From Yamagishiella unicocca (lineage: Eukaryota > Chlorophyta > Chlorophyceae > Chlamydomonadales > Volvocaceae), in NCBI GenBank assembly GCA_003116995.1, contig BDSL01000071.1, positions 496,001 through 560,000 on the forward strand: a stretch of DNA of 64,000 nucleotides, read 5' to 3'. Position numbers and translations under genes: made by a program. Under the pieces are notes generated by a model that saw nothing but the letters and a program-made list of their open reading frames with translations, made no database searches and was not told where the DNA came from. Positions 11,353 through 22,520 of the stretch are shown piece after piece (positions within the stretch are counted from its first letter, which is position 1; each line of letters starts with the position of its first letter).

Positions 11353-14300
11353 ATGGAGGCGCCAGACGCTCGTGGGGCTGGCGGGAGGGCGCCACGGGGG
11401 CGGGGGGCAAATACCACGCCCAGCAAGCTGCTTGGATTTGTTTCTAGCCCTTTGCAGCTTCTCTCGAAGACGGTAAGGGTCTGCCTACGATTGGGATTGT
11501 TGCTTTGGGCGTAAGGGACCCAGGCAAATTTGAAGTTTTGCTCCCGCGCCTTTCGCAGGTGAAGGGTCTTGTCGGAAGCTCCCCAAGCGATCGCGTTTCT
11601 CCCTCAGGTTGGAATGTTATTCTGTACATGGCTTTTATTCCATAGGTCCTGACGCCATGGCCCTCTGTGTTGACAGGAGCCGCCAGACCGTCGGTTTCGC
11701 CGCCACCGCTGGTTCCGCAGCGACCTGTGATAGCGGCGCAGAACCAGCAAGCCCAAAAGGCAAGTATCAGGGTGTTTTGCCATAATGGTGATGGGGTCGC
11801 AAATGTGAGGAAAGGTCCGGGCAAGATCTGCAATTCGTTACTTGTCTTTCCGGCAGGTTGACAACGGGCCAACGTCTTTCTCCTTCCCAACTCTGGCGGG
11901 TTCGGATGATTCACCGCCATCAAATGCTCTGTTGCGGCCTGCGGGAGCAACGCCTTCGCCACAGGCACGCTCAGCGGCCAACGACGCACAGCTGCACTCT
12001 GGGCATGCAGCTGCAGTATCAGGAAGCAATGGTCCCCTAGCACCAGGCGCTAAGGACCTGATGACTGGGTGGTCGCCATCAAAGCTTGCGTCCTTGAACT
12101 TCTTCCTCAGCGGAGCCTCGCAGCCCCAACTGGGTCAGGCAGCTGCTGATACCACACGCCCGACGGCGCCAAGTACCCTGCCCAGTTTTGACCTTGGGCG
12201 ATCAGTTGAGGTGTTCAGGCCCTACCAAGGCCTGAAGGCCCTCCTCAGGGCTGGGCCTGGGGGGTTTGTGAGCGGAGGCGGCAGCGGCTTTGGAGCGTCG
12301 GGTGGTGCAGGTGGCGGTCAGCACGCCATGCCGCTTCCACATCTGTCGGGAGGTGGCCAGGTGCCTCTGTCCAGCGGCCCTCCCAGCTTTCCCGGAGCAT
12401 CACGACCGGCTATGGGTCCCAGCTTGCGATACAACCCATACGGGCGGCCCAAGTAAGCCTTGGGGGGATGGAGGGGTTAGGGCCGAAACAAAAATGAACA
12501 GCATATAACCTCGGGGAGGCAGGTCGCCAAAATTGCACTTGTTGGACACAGTGTCGGCTTTTTAACATTGCAATTGAAACGTTTGGCCTTGCCAGGACAG
12601 TGTTATTGTAGGGGCATTCGACTAAAAGCGTTCGCTCACGGCTGCGACATTCCACATTGCGGATCCCGTGCCATCACCCACTTGTTACCTTTCTACGCGC
12701 TATTCTGGTCGGGCATTGCTTGACCAGTACTACGTTGTCCACATGAGTTTTGGCCTCAAGTCGCAAAGGCCTGATGCCCTGTTGTTTGTACTATGCAATT
12801 CTTGCCTGCGCAGTCTCGCTAAACCGCCGCGCCCAGGCAGTTCAGTTACTGCTCTGCCGCCGTCGGCACAGCAGCCGTTGCCCGTGCCTACCGGATCACA
12901 CGTTGGAACGGGGCAGGCTCAGCCTCTCGTGGAGCAGAAAACATCACTAGCAGTTGCGACCGCACAACTTCCGCCACCGAACCCGCGTCCTCAGCTACCT
13001 CCGAGCGGCATGGCGCCACGCCCGCCGACTGCTCCCGGCGGTGTGCGCCTTGCACCAGGCCAAGTGGCATTCGCGTCGGGGCGAACTGGGACACCTCTGC
13101 CGAAGTTTGGGCCTATAGCGGTGGCAGGAGCGGTTCAGCAGCAGCCCACGGCGCAGACTCCCGGCGGTTTCCGACCTCTGCTGGGCGCTGGGGTCGGAAA
13201 GCGGCAACGGGAAAGTCCTGCAGCGTCGCCGCTAATGGCGTCAGGAATCCGCAACTTGTCAGGTGGGTGTCTTGGTGGTCTGCAGGTGCAGAACCTGATC
13301 TGACGAGTCCTCAGGTCGTGCCATTCGACCCCATGGCAATCGCCATGGTCCATGCACTGCGCGGGAGCCGAAGGACCTGGGCGCGCAGACCTGTAGCATT
13401 GCTGACGGATCGTCTTGTCCGGGAGTTTTGGGACTCAACAGAAGGTCATCCATGTCCTGTGCTAACCTTACAGAGTTCAAGCGCCGTCGTCAGGCCTTGC
13501 CCCAGCAGCCACGATCCGTGCTGGCAGGGCTTTCAGCTCGCACGCCTCGCGAAAACACGCCTGCGCAATCTGATAGCGAGCGGACGCCTGGGGGCGTTGG
13601 GAGCGGAAACTCAGGCGCGACACCGGGACCTACTCCAGGAGGCAGCGTTGCGGGCGAAGCCCCAGCAACTGAGACTGCTCGCAAAATTCTGGAAACGCTT
13701 GACAATTTTGCCAGGGTGAGCTTTTGCAAAGGTGCAATGCTGCGGTATTTTTGCCAGTGTTGGGCTATCAGGACTGCCCTTAGGTCTCGAAAGTACCACT
13801 TCAGATGCTCAAAACAGAATCCGTTCACTGGATTTTCGCTTTTCGGATCATACCTTGTCTTGGTCGGTGATATGATACCTGTACAATTGCATGTATTGCG
13901 GCCTGTGGCCTGTCCCTTATGCCATTCAGGCTGCCGACCATGCTGCGAACTCGAGCACTCCCCACGTGGCGTCCACGAAGCCTGGCGCACAGTCTGGGCT
14001 GCGCTCTGGTGCGACGCCATTCCCTGGGCCCTTCATGCCTCCGCTGGACCGGTTAGATCAGAACCACTACGGCGGCACCCCAACGCCCAGCATGGCTACG
14101 GGCGCGGCGGGCTACACATGTGGAGCCACACCGTCACCAGCCGGCATGGTGGCTCAGGCGGGGCATACCCCAGGACCTCGCATGGGTAGGTGGTACTCCC
14201 CTCCAGGAAAACCGTGGGTGTTCGAGCAGGTCGGAAGGGGCCAGCTCGACCGTTTTTATTGCGGTGGGGCTCAGCGACTTCGTCGAATTTGGCACCGGGC

Positions 14301-17300
14301 GTCGCGATTGCTGCTATATCGTCGTCTAGGCTGTTGCCTTGCGTTGTACACCGCCCCATAATCCCTCGGCGCGGCCCAACTTACGGCCGGTTGAGTTTCA
14401 TGCGGGGCGCACAGCACCATGGCATGGCGAGAGATTCGCTGACAACACCGAGCAGCTCTTTGGCTGTGATGAGTGTTTTCTGATAGTAACTCTCGCGCAA
14501 ACCCTTTTCCAATCTCATGCAAGACGAGCATAATGTAGTTAAGAGCACGCGTGCATGGGAGGTTGTCAGCGATCCCTGCGCTCAGCACACGCACCCGCTT
14601 GCCTTGATGACGGCATTGCTCAATAGTGATGAGCGATTCCCGCGGTGCCCTTGCAGCCTTGGATTTCCAGAGCCCTGCGGCGTCTCCAGCGCCTCCGGTC
14701 CGCCCGCAGGACGCCGGCGCAGCAGCTTCATTGACCAGCTTATTGCCGCTCAGCCCTATTGCTATGCCACCTGCGGCGTCTGCATCTGAGCGCGGCGCCG
14801 GCTTTGGGGCTACAACAAACGCGGCATCGGCCTTAGCATCGCCTGCCACGGGCGTGTCTGACGCCGTTGGCAAGTCGGACGCAGCAATCCCGAGCTTCAG
14901 CTTTGTGGCAGCGGCAAGGGCCAGCAGCCTTGCATACGAATCAAGTAGCGCCGCAGCTGTGCCCAAGTACGAGTTTCGGGATCCAGCGGCGCCGTCGGAC
15001 CCGCGGCTTCGGCAGGCGAACGAGGTTGCCAGCAAAGCCCATGGTGCGGCAGCGAGCAGCAGCGACGGGGTGCCGACCTTCCGGTTCGCAGCTCCGACGG
15101 TGGGAGTCGAGCCTCCTGCCGCAGCGTCGAGCGGCGCCGCAGCACCGGCCAGCGCTGAGGGTACTCGCAGCCCAGTGCAGGCCCCAGCGGAACGGTCACC
15201 CACCCATGCGCACGACGAGGTGCGTGGAAAGGCTGCGCACGACGAGGTGTGTGGAAAGGCTATGCAACGCGTGCCAATGCAACGCATACGCCGATGTGCA
15301 TGCGCATGTGTGCTTGTACCTAGTCGACTCCTTAGCCGAGCATTTATGAACGTAGCCACGAGGCGTGCGGGAATAGTATAAGGAGCCATTCGCATGCACC
15401 CCCTCGAAGGTTGCCAAGGCAGCAGCGGTACCGCTTCCGGATGACGACGACGACGAGGAAGGCGATGTCGCGGTGGCTGCTCCGCCCGCTGCCGCGCCGG
15501 CGTCGGTCGTCATGGAGCCGCGGCAGCATATGCAGCCGTTCAAACCCGTCCTTCCGGGCGGTGCCAAGCGCGTTGCGTTTTCGGAGCCGCGGGAGGTCGC
15601 ACTGAGCGACAAGCAGCAACCAGTGGACAAGGCGGCAGAGCGGCCGGGGAAGGTGAGCAACATCGGTGTGGGTGTAAGGGCGTGTACCTTTGGGCGTCCT
15701 AGGATGCTGTCCCTTTCTTGGCTCTTGGCGTCCTAGGAGGCTGTCCTATTCCCAGTCAGCGCGCGTGTCCATCGGGGTAGGATGGTGCTTACTGTTGACT
15801 TCATCCAAAACCTGTCTAGCTTGCGTTACGGCGTCGTTAATGACATCAGTGGGGATGCTAAAACTACGCGTCCTGCGGTCATGACACTGGAAGCCCATTC
15901 ATTTGCATAATGGCGTAACCCTTTGCAGGAAGCCGCAATTGCTCCCGCTGCTACCCCTCCGCCGGCCTCCGGTGGCTTCTTCTTCAACTCCCACGCGGGC
16001 AGCACGCCTTTCAGGCCCCTTGGGATCGATACGACACCGATAGTCCCAGCCGCCGATAAAGCTGCTGCCTCGGGAGAGAAGGTGGGCCGGTCTCGTACGT
16101 GGCGCGCGACATGTTGCTGTTCGATTTCTCTAACACCCATGTCCGTGATTGGGAACTGTATGAGCATCAGTGATCTTTGCGTTCCTGACGTGTTGCGGTG
16201 CAGGACGTCCTGACCAACGAGCAACCAACATCCTTCTCCTTCGGCGTTTCAACCGGCGCACCGGCAATGTTTTCTTCAGAGGCGGCGAAACCCGCCGTCG
16301 CGCCTCCAGCGGGACTGAGCGCCACCCCAACCGGGTTCAGCTTTGGCGTCCAACCCGATTCTACCACAACATCTACTACCGCGAATGCCGGGGGGCCTCC
16401 GAAACCAGCTGCTGTCACAGATCAGCCGGTAGCGTCTCATGGCTTCTCCTTCGGCAGCGCGCCTGCGTTTGGCAGCGCCAACGGAGGGGCTGCCGTGACG
16501 GCCCCGGCATCGGTGCCAGCCTTCGGAGGCAGCGGTGTCACCTTCGGCAGCGCCGCTGCCGCGCCCGCCACAGCTTCGGTGCCGCAGGCATCGCCAAGCT
16601 TCGCCTTCGGCGCAGCTGCCCCAGCGTTTGGATCCTCGGCTCCCGCGGCGTCGGTCTCAACAAGCACGGCACCTCAAATGACGTTTGGGGTTTCGGCGCA
16701 GCCTTTCGGCGGCAGTGCTGCGGCGCCCCCGGCAGCCTCACCGCCCACGAATCCAGCCAGCTCCGCGCCAGGTCCTGCCTTCGGTGCTGCCCCAATGGGC
16801 GCGCCTACGTTCGGATTTGGTGCCATGGCAAGCACCCCTGCCGCCTCAAGCTCCGCTGCACCGACTGCTGCTGCCGCGCCTGCGTTTTCCTTCGGTGCTG
16901 GCAGTGCGTCGGCGATGCCCGTGCCCAGCTTCGGCTCCCCCATGCCCATGGCAAGCTCGTCGGCAGCCCCAATGTTTGGTGGCGCGCAAGCTGGTGTCGG
17001 TGGAGATGGATTTGGGAGTGGGTTTGCCGCAGCCTCGGGTCCTGCGTCGTCGTTCACGTTTGGGGGCCAGGCGAACAGCGGCTCGTCGGGTGGAGCAGTT
17101 GCCGGCAGCAGCGGCGGCTTCGGGGCCCAGATGGCCGCGACGAACCCCGCTTCTGGCTTCTCATTCGGCGGCGCTGCATGTAAGTTAGACAGGAGAGCTG
17201 CAGTTCGTATCCTGCTTTTGAGGCATAACTCGCTGCATAACAGTCTTACCCATAGCTCGTTGCAAAACAGTATAGGAAGTGAATGCGCTTAAATTCAGCC

Positions 17301-18062
17301 GAGGATTCATGTGTTTATTTGGTAACCTTGTTGGTGGTAATGATATCGGATTGGCGTGCGGGCCCCTTGGACGCTGCACAACGGACGTGCCATTGCCGTG
17401 CATGTCCTTCACGTGTTATTATCAGGTTTTAATCATCCCTCCCGTGTTCCAATCACGCAGCCGCCCCCGGGTTCGGCGCAAGCGTAGCAGCACCTTCCTT
17501 TGGCGTAGCCCCAGCACCACAGCCCCAATTCGGCGCCCCTGCACCCGGCTTCGGTTCTTCAACACCTACCAATCCTTTCGGGGCAGCTGCCCCAACCTTC
17601 AACGCGCCAGCTTCACAACCGTCGTTTGGTGCGGCGCCTGCCGGTGCCGCTTCGGGCTTCGGAGCTCCGGCGAGCCAGGCGCCTGCGCCCGCCTTCGGTG
17701 GCTTCGGCAGCGGCCAAGCGGGCAGTAATGGCGGCGCGCCGGCGGGTGGCATGTTCGCATTCGGTGGAGCGGCTCCGGCGGCGTTTGGTGCGCAGCAGCC
17801 AGCTCCGGCGGGAGCACCGGTGTTTGGAGGCATGGCCCCTAGCTTCGGCATGCAGGCTCCACAGGTCGCGGGTACGGGCAGCTTTGGAGGGGCGGCGCCC
17901 GGTGCCTTTGGCGGACCTGGCGGCTTCGCTGCCCAACCGGGTTCATTCGGCGGGGCACCCCCGTCCCCTGGCGGCGGTGATCCAGGCGGCGGCTTTTCTA
18001 TCGGCCTCGGGGACCCGAAGGACGGCCGGAAGCGTGTCAAGGCACGTCGGCATGGGCACTGA
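11353..18062 (+). CDS. FG-repeat nucleoporin, NUP1/NUP136 (NUP153)-like
   Basis: This is a predicted nuclear-basket protein. FG repeats bind transport receptors, and plant NUP1/NUP136 is the functional counterpart of animal NUP153. Twelve exons join in phase: 11353-11472, 11559-11607, 11677-11759, 11857-12452, 12814-13262, 13474-13715, 13930-14185, 14657-15219, 15410-15652, 15929-16081, 16204-17179 and 17461-18062, giving about 1443 residues. The N-terminus has an amphipathic stretch SKLLGFVSSPLQLLSKT suited to membrane-surface binding. The middle is disordered and Pro/Ser-rich with basic clusters (EFKRRRQ). Exons 11-12 hold dozens of FG dipeptides (FSFG, FAFG, PAFG, PTFGFG). The protein ends in a basic tail, GRKRVKARRHGH. 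Intron 3 has a GC donor (GCAAGT). The start of exon 8 could instead be 14627, and that of exon 9 could be 15419. The NUP1/136 assignment rests on architecture; another large FG-Nup cannot be excluded. Confidence 0.8.
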
Positions 18063-19215
18063 GCGATGCGCAGGTATAAAAATAGTTTGGTCTGTGCAGG
18101 AAGGCGCGGGGCTGAGGGACGTGTGCGGGGCCGTATTACTGGTCTCTTTAGTGCTAGCAGCTGGCGACTGGGTAATAGATTTTGACGCCAAGTGCGCGGC
18201 GTCACTTTGGGGATGCTGTCGACTTGAGGGTTAGTCTTGCAGACAATGAAGTAGACCCAAGATGCGGTAGCCGGATGCGAGCAAGCGCAGGACTTCTAGG
18301 TTTTTTCCCGAAGCGACGCTCGACGCATGTGTGTTTTAAAATGACGCTTGGTCTTCTTCTCCTACGGATTGTGCTGTGTGTGTCTTTCATTTTTATATCG
18401 CGTTCCGGGCCGCACAACGTACGGGCCTTGCACTGAATCGCATTTGACGAGTGCTTAGGTGGAATTGGGTGTGTGTGGGATGAGCGCGGGACTGGCCGTT
18501 CGCCGTGCGCGAGTAATAGGTTCACGCCCACATGGACCTGGCTTTTGCTAAGCAATTGGTCAAATTTGCGCCTGTAACCGCTTTCGCGATGGATAAGTTT
18601 GCTCCCTTGCTCCCTCCCGGCAAAATTCGTTACCACGAGCACCGAAGTCTCGATTTAAAGTTTAAGCCAGAGCAGCGAATTCAGAACTGAAAGGTCTAAC
18701 TAAAAAGCGCCGAGGCTAAAATTTAAGAGCCTAAATCATGGCAACAGAGCTTGCGAAGGTTCTAGCCTATAGTTAGGGCTCCCAGTCCAGCCCAGTCCCA
18801 ACGCCGCCGCGCGACCCGGCGGGTCTCTTCCTCGCTTATTGCACAGACTGCTTCCCATATGCATCCTCTCGTATACACCAATTTGGAAAAAAGCAGAACC
18901 CTTCATCCGCGTAAGGCGCAGTATAACGTCGTACATGTGCATTTTCGCATATGTTCTCGACTCACAGTTCCGCACAACTGTGTGAAGCGGGAAATTTGGG
19001 GGCCTTAAATACCGCCAAGCTCAACCACAGCTCTGTTCAACATCCCCAAGTTCTGACCCATCTACAGCACTACCAAGTGTAGTAACCTAGCCTGCAAACT
19101 GGTATTTGATGACAATACAAGTTTAACGAATCGTTTTCGTTAGCTCTTACAAGGACCGGAAGGCCAACACTTCCCGAGTGCAGTTTGGGCCAAATCTGGG
19201 CCGGCGACCATCACT
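18063..19215. other. 3' UTR of the nucleoporin and intergenic space before CRIPT
   Basis: No exon is recognised. The right half is AT-richer and probably contains the CRIPT promoter. Confidence 0.4.
18573..18577 (+). terminator. Possible poly(A) signal (TGTAA) of the nucleoporin gene
   Basis: TGTAA, the usual green-algal poly(A) signal, lies about 510 nt after the stop codon. The assignment is positional only. Confidence 0.35.
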
Positions 19216-20719
19216 ATGGTCTGCCAGGCATGTGAAAAAAAGCTTCAAAAGGTATTGGGTCTTCGGGTCTTGGTGCTATGACCCTAAACTCCATGGAATC
19301 TTTATTTTAGACACTTCCAGCGTCACCGCAATTGTTTTGTTACACGACGGCCTTTTCTGCAGGTAGCGTGCCCCGAGAAATGGCGAGAGAATAAGGGAGA
19401 TAAGCAGGGCGAAAGCAGCGGGCGAAAGGTCAACGAGAACAAGCTTCTCACTGGCGCGAAGAGGTCAGTCGCGCTGAGTTTTGCCTATACATACGGTATG
19501 CTCGTTTGGTGGGTGGACTGATATCGGCTTTGGGGTCTGGCGAGGATCAAATACACGCGAGGGGCAGTTTGGGTCTGCTTCGTGAGTCGCAATGGTGTCC
19601 AGCTGAGCGAAGCTGAGGGTCTCGTCCAAGAGGGTCGGTGGGTTCGGAGTGCGCGCGTGCGGGGGTAGGGGTAGGGAAATTCGCGGAAGGCCTGCTGGTC
19701 GCTGCCAGTTCCGATAGTGTCAATGCAGCGGCAGTGGTAGCGCCAAACGTAGGGGCAATTTTGGAAGAAGCGCTTCTAGGGGGATTGGGATTACATGACA
19801 GGAGTGCGGGATGCCTAATGAGAGAGTTCACGAAGCACGCGAAGCTGAACCTTACGGCCGACCATGGCGACGCAGATGGGGCGAAGGTTGTGGCGATCCT
19901 GTGGACGTCGCTGGAGGTCGGCTGGGTCTATGTTACCACGTACCCACAATGCGCTCCTGGCGGAAAGCACGTGAACACCTGTGCCGTTGTTACCACGTAC
20001 CCACAATGCGCTCCTGGCGGAAAGCACGTGAACACCCGTGCCGTGTCGTGGATGCAGGTACCAACCGTATGGCCAGAAGAAATGCAAGACCTGCAAGCAG
20101 GTGGGGCGCTTCACATGTCCTTTGGCCGTTGCAGGTTTCGTGGGCCATACATATTATGCCGCCGTGCGAGTGAACATACGTCCCGCCCGGGCACCCCTCC
20201 CCATGCGCCAGTTGTTTACCCATGTCGTGTAACCGGGTCCTCTCACCACTCCCCCTCGCTGACAGAACCTTCATCAGGACGCCCTGTACTGCCAAGGCTG
20301 CGCCTACGTTAAAAGTGAGTGTGCATACGCACCGCTGCAGGCTGGTGTACTCGTGACTGCGGGTCACAGGTTGTGGGAGGACATAGGAGCAATCCGGCTG
20401 TCGTGTTGCCGTACTTGTGGATGACAGGTATGCCGGATGGTATCATATGCACCAAGCTGCATAAAGCATTTCTAACACGGCCGCTGCTGCTGCTGCCAAA
20501 ATGGTCGTATCCACCGTTGCTGCTGCTGCCATGAAGTATTGGATTTCAACGATGCTGCTGCCAAGAAATATGTCTTGTCTATGTGCCATTCATTACGTTG
20601 CTCCCTTAAGCTGGCCGACATTGTCCGACCGTCTCCGCCCCTCGCCCGCAACAGGCTTGTGCTCAATGTGTGGAAAGCAACTCATGGACGTATCTAAGTA
20701 CAAGCAGAGCACTGCTTAA
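19216..20719 (+). CDS. CRIPT: CRIPT family zinc protein
   Basis: CRIPT is a small conserved cysteine-rich protein. It was first described as a PDZ-binding partner in animals, but it is widespread and has been linked to the minor/major spliceosome. Five exons join in phase: 19216-19251, 19363-19463, 20058-20100, 20266-20314 and 20655-20719, giving 97 residues (about 100 is usual). Exon 1 encodes MVCQACEKKLQK, the family start. Then come GRKVNENKLLTGAKR, RYQPYGQKKCKTCK, a YCQGCAYVK block and CSMCGKQLMDVSKYKQSTA at the C-terminus. The four CxxC pairs are all present. The acceptor at 20265 is chosen because it restores the NLHQD stretch expected before YCQGC; it forms the end of a dispersed element. 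The long intron 2 contains a 57-bp tandem duplication. Confidence 0.95.
19932..20045. repeat. 57-bp tandem duplication in CRIPT intron 2
   Basis: Two nearly identical 57-bp copies start gttaccacgtacccacaatg, at 19932 and 19989. They differ at about two positions near the 3' end. Confidence 0.9.
20219..20265 (+). repeat. Dispersed element B copy forming the 3' end of CRIPT intron 3
   Basis: GTCGTGTAACCGGGTCCTCT is followed by a C-rich stretch ending CTGACAG, which is the acceptor itself. The element is in sense orientation. Confidence 0.7.
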
Positions 20720-20879
20720 TGATAGGGGATTGTCCATGGATATAGCGTTTTCAGGGGCATAGAGTGGTGTGGCACGATTATATAACTGCCGACCCCTGGG
20801 TCGTTTAGGTTCCCGTCATGATGATGGCCTCGGCCAGTGAACAAACAGTCGCAAATGCGTCTGACAAATCACAGCCGAC

Positions 20880-20884
20880 TGTAA
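20880..20884 (+). terminator. Possible poly(A) signal (TGTAA) of CRIPT
   Basis: TGTAA lies 161 nt after the CRIPT stop, a typical distance. Confidence 0.45.
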
Positions 20885-21048
20885 CACACGCGACGTGAAG
20901 GTCTCGAAATGGTTACTGAAAACATCAGTCCGACGCCCTGCGCAACTCGCGGCGATACACCACAGCTACAACACGCTCTGCTCGCGGCCTCATACCACCA
21001 GCACAACACGCTGCTTCATTTCATGCACACCGACCGCGCTGCCCGCCG

Positions 21049-22062
21049 TCAAAAGTCGCCAGCCAACCCCGCCACCGCCGCATACCCTCCATTGTCCGGC
21101 GCCTCTCCAGTAACACCCACGCTACCGACCAGAACCGCCAGCGCGTCCTTCATGTCCGCATCCGGCATCACCTCATCCGCGGCTGTCGGCAACGGCGACG
21201 CGAGCTGACTGACGGGGATGGCGGGAGCACAGCCCTCGGGCTGAGGTGGCGCGTACTGGAAAGTGGGCCCGAAGTTCAGCGCCACCATGGCACCTTCCGT
21301 TTGATCCGGCATGGTGTAAATGGACACGGCGGGGTAGTAGGTGCCCTCGTTGAAGTCGCGGAAGGCCACTCCCTGGTACTGGCCGTTGACGGTGAAGGCA
21401 ATGACGCTGCCCGGCGACGGCTCTGGGTTGGGCTCCGGGTCCTCAATGCGCATCCACTTGCCTTTGTACTTCGTGTATTCGTTTTGCTGCGGTTCAAGAG
21501 TGCGGCCGCCCTTCGGCAGGTAGATGTACATGCCGATGACGTCACCCTCGCCGAACGGCTGGCCGTAGGGCTCCCGCAGGCCGTTGCTGACCTTGCTGCC
21601 GTCGACGTCCCGATAGCTGAAGCCAAACGTGTCGTAGCCGACAGGCGCCTGCAGCTCGGCCTTGCGCGTGCACCAGCCAAGGCGGCAGTGCCCGGTCTTG
21701 CCCATGCGCGTGACGCGCACCTCGCAATAGAGCGCGCCCTCATGCGCGCCGTGGCTGCATCGCGCTGTGCGGAAGCCCTTGTAGCCCGTCACGCTAAGCC
21801 GGTCTTCGCTGAGCTGCAACTGCGCTGCCTTGTGCACCTTGGAGATAAGAACCTTATGCGGATCGTCATGGCCGTCCTTAACGGCGCCCTCGTACCGAAG
21901 CCGCACCAAGTTGATCTTCTCCTTCACCTCGACCTCCTCCGCCTGGGCAATAGTGCGGCCCAGCCCATGCCGCCGTCTAGCTGCCTTGGCGTCGGTTTGA
22001 GATTGCTTTTTGGAGCGACCTCCCTGCGCGCTCGGGTCGCCAGCCCGTGCCCGGTCGCTCAT
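21049..22062 (-). CDS. ASH2/TRAUCO-type SPRY subunit of the COMPASS H3K4 methyltransferase
   Basis: ASH2 proteins are core subunits of SET1/MLL (COMPASS) complexes and stimulate histone H3 lysine-4 methylation with RBBP5 and WDR5. One uninterrupted ORF of 337 residues starts at an ATG whose complement is at 22060-22062. Residues 1-50 are basic and nuclear-localisation-like (GGRSKKQ, KAARRRHG). The family block VLISKVHKAAQLQLSEDRLS and VTGYKGFRTARCSHG lead into the SPRY domain (about 108-255), with VGYDTFGFSYRDVDGSKV and VIGMYIYLP, and then NEYTKYKGKWMRI and AFTVNGQYQGVAF. The tail is Ala/Asp-rich. As in plant TRAUCO-like proteins, no PHD/winged-helix part is visible. It is the only intron-free housekeeping gene of this size here, in contrast to its neighbours. 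Confidence 0.93.
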   Translation of the reverse strand: MSDRARAGDPSAQGGRSKKQSQTDAKAARRRHGLGRTIAQAEEVEVKEKINLVRLRYEGAVKDGHDDPHKVLISKVHKAAQLQLSEDRLSVTGYKGFRTARCSHGAHEGALYCEVRVTRMGKTGHCRLGWCTRKAELQAPVGYDTFGFSYRDVDGSKVSNGLREPYGQPFGEGDVIGMYIYLPKGGRTLEPQQNEYTKYKGKWMRIEDPEPNPEPSPGSVIAFTVNGQYQGVAFRDFNEGTYYPAVSIYTMPDQTEGAMVALNFGPTFQYAPPQPEGCAPAIPVSQLASPLPTAADEVMPDADMKDALAVLVGSVGVTGEAPDNGGYAAVAGLAGDF

Positions 22063-22520
22063 CGGTCCCGCCGAAACAGCCGAGGTATGCCCACAGCAAG
22101 CTGGTTCGCACTATGACGAAGCCATCTGGTACAAGTGCAAGATGTAGGGAATAGCCCTAACAGACACGCAAAGAGTGCCAAAGAGTACCAGGCTCTGCCG
22201 CAGCTCACGCTGGGCCTTCTTGCGGTCGGGGCGGCGTGGGGGACCGAACATGATGTAATGAGAAGGCTACGTAAATATTGGTTTGACAACGTTTGCGTTT
22301 CTCCTCGCAGCTTTGGCGCCGTCGTGCCGAAGTACGGCTTCCAGACGCTAGAGAGAACTAAGACATTTTCAAGGGATACAACATACATGTTGATCGATTT
22401 CGCCCGTCACGTGCTGAAGCGCTCCGACCTGTTGATTTATTCCCACAACGCGCAAATTTACAACTTCAACCAAGCGCTGCGATCAACTTACCACGTCTGC
22501 GTTGCACCTAGTAGGCCTCC
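22063..22520. promoter_or_regulatory. Divergent promoter region, ASH2 (-) / PRP39 (+)
   Basis: 458 bp lie between the two start codons. An open frame on the plus strand (22135-22530) crosses it but shows no family motif and no reasonable splice link. I see no element to name. Confidence 0.45.
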
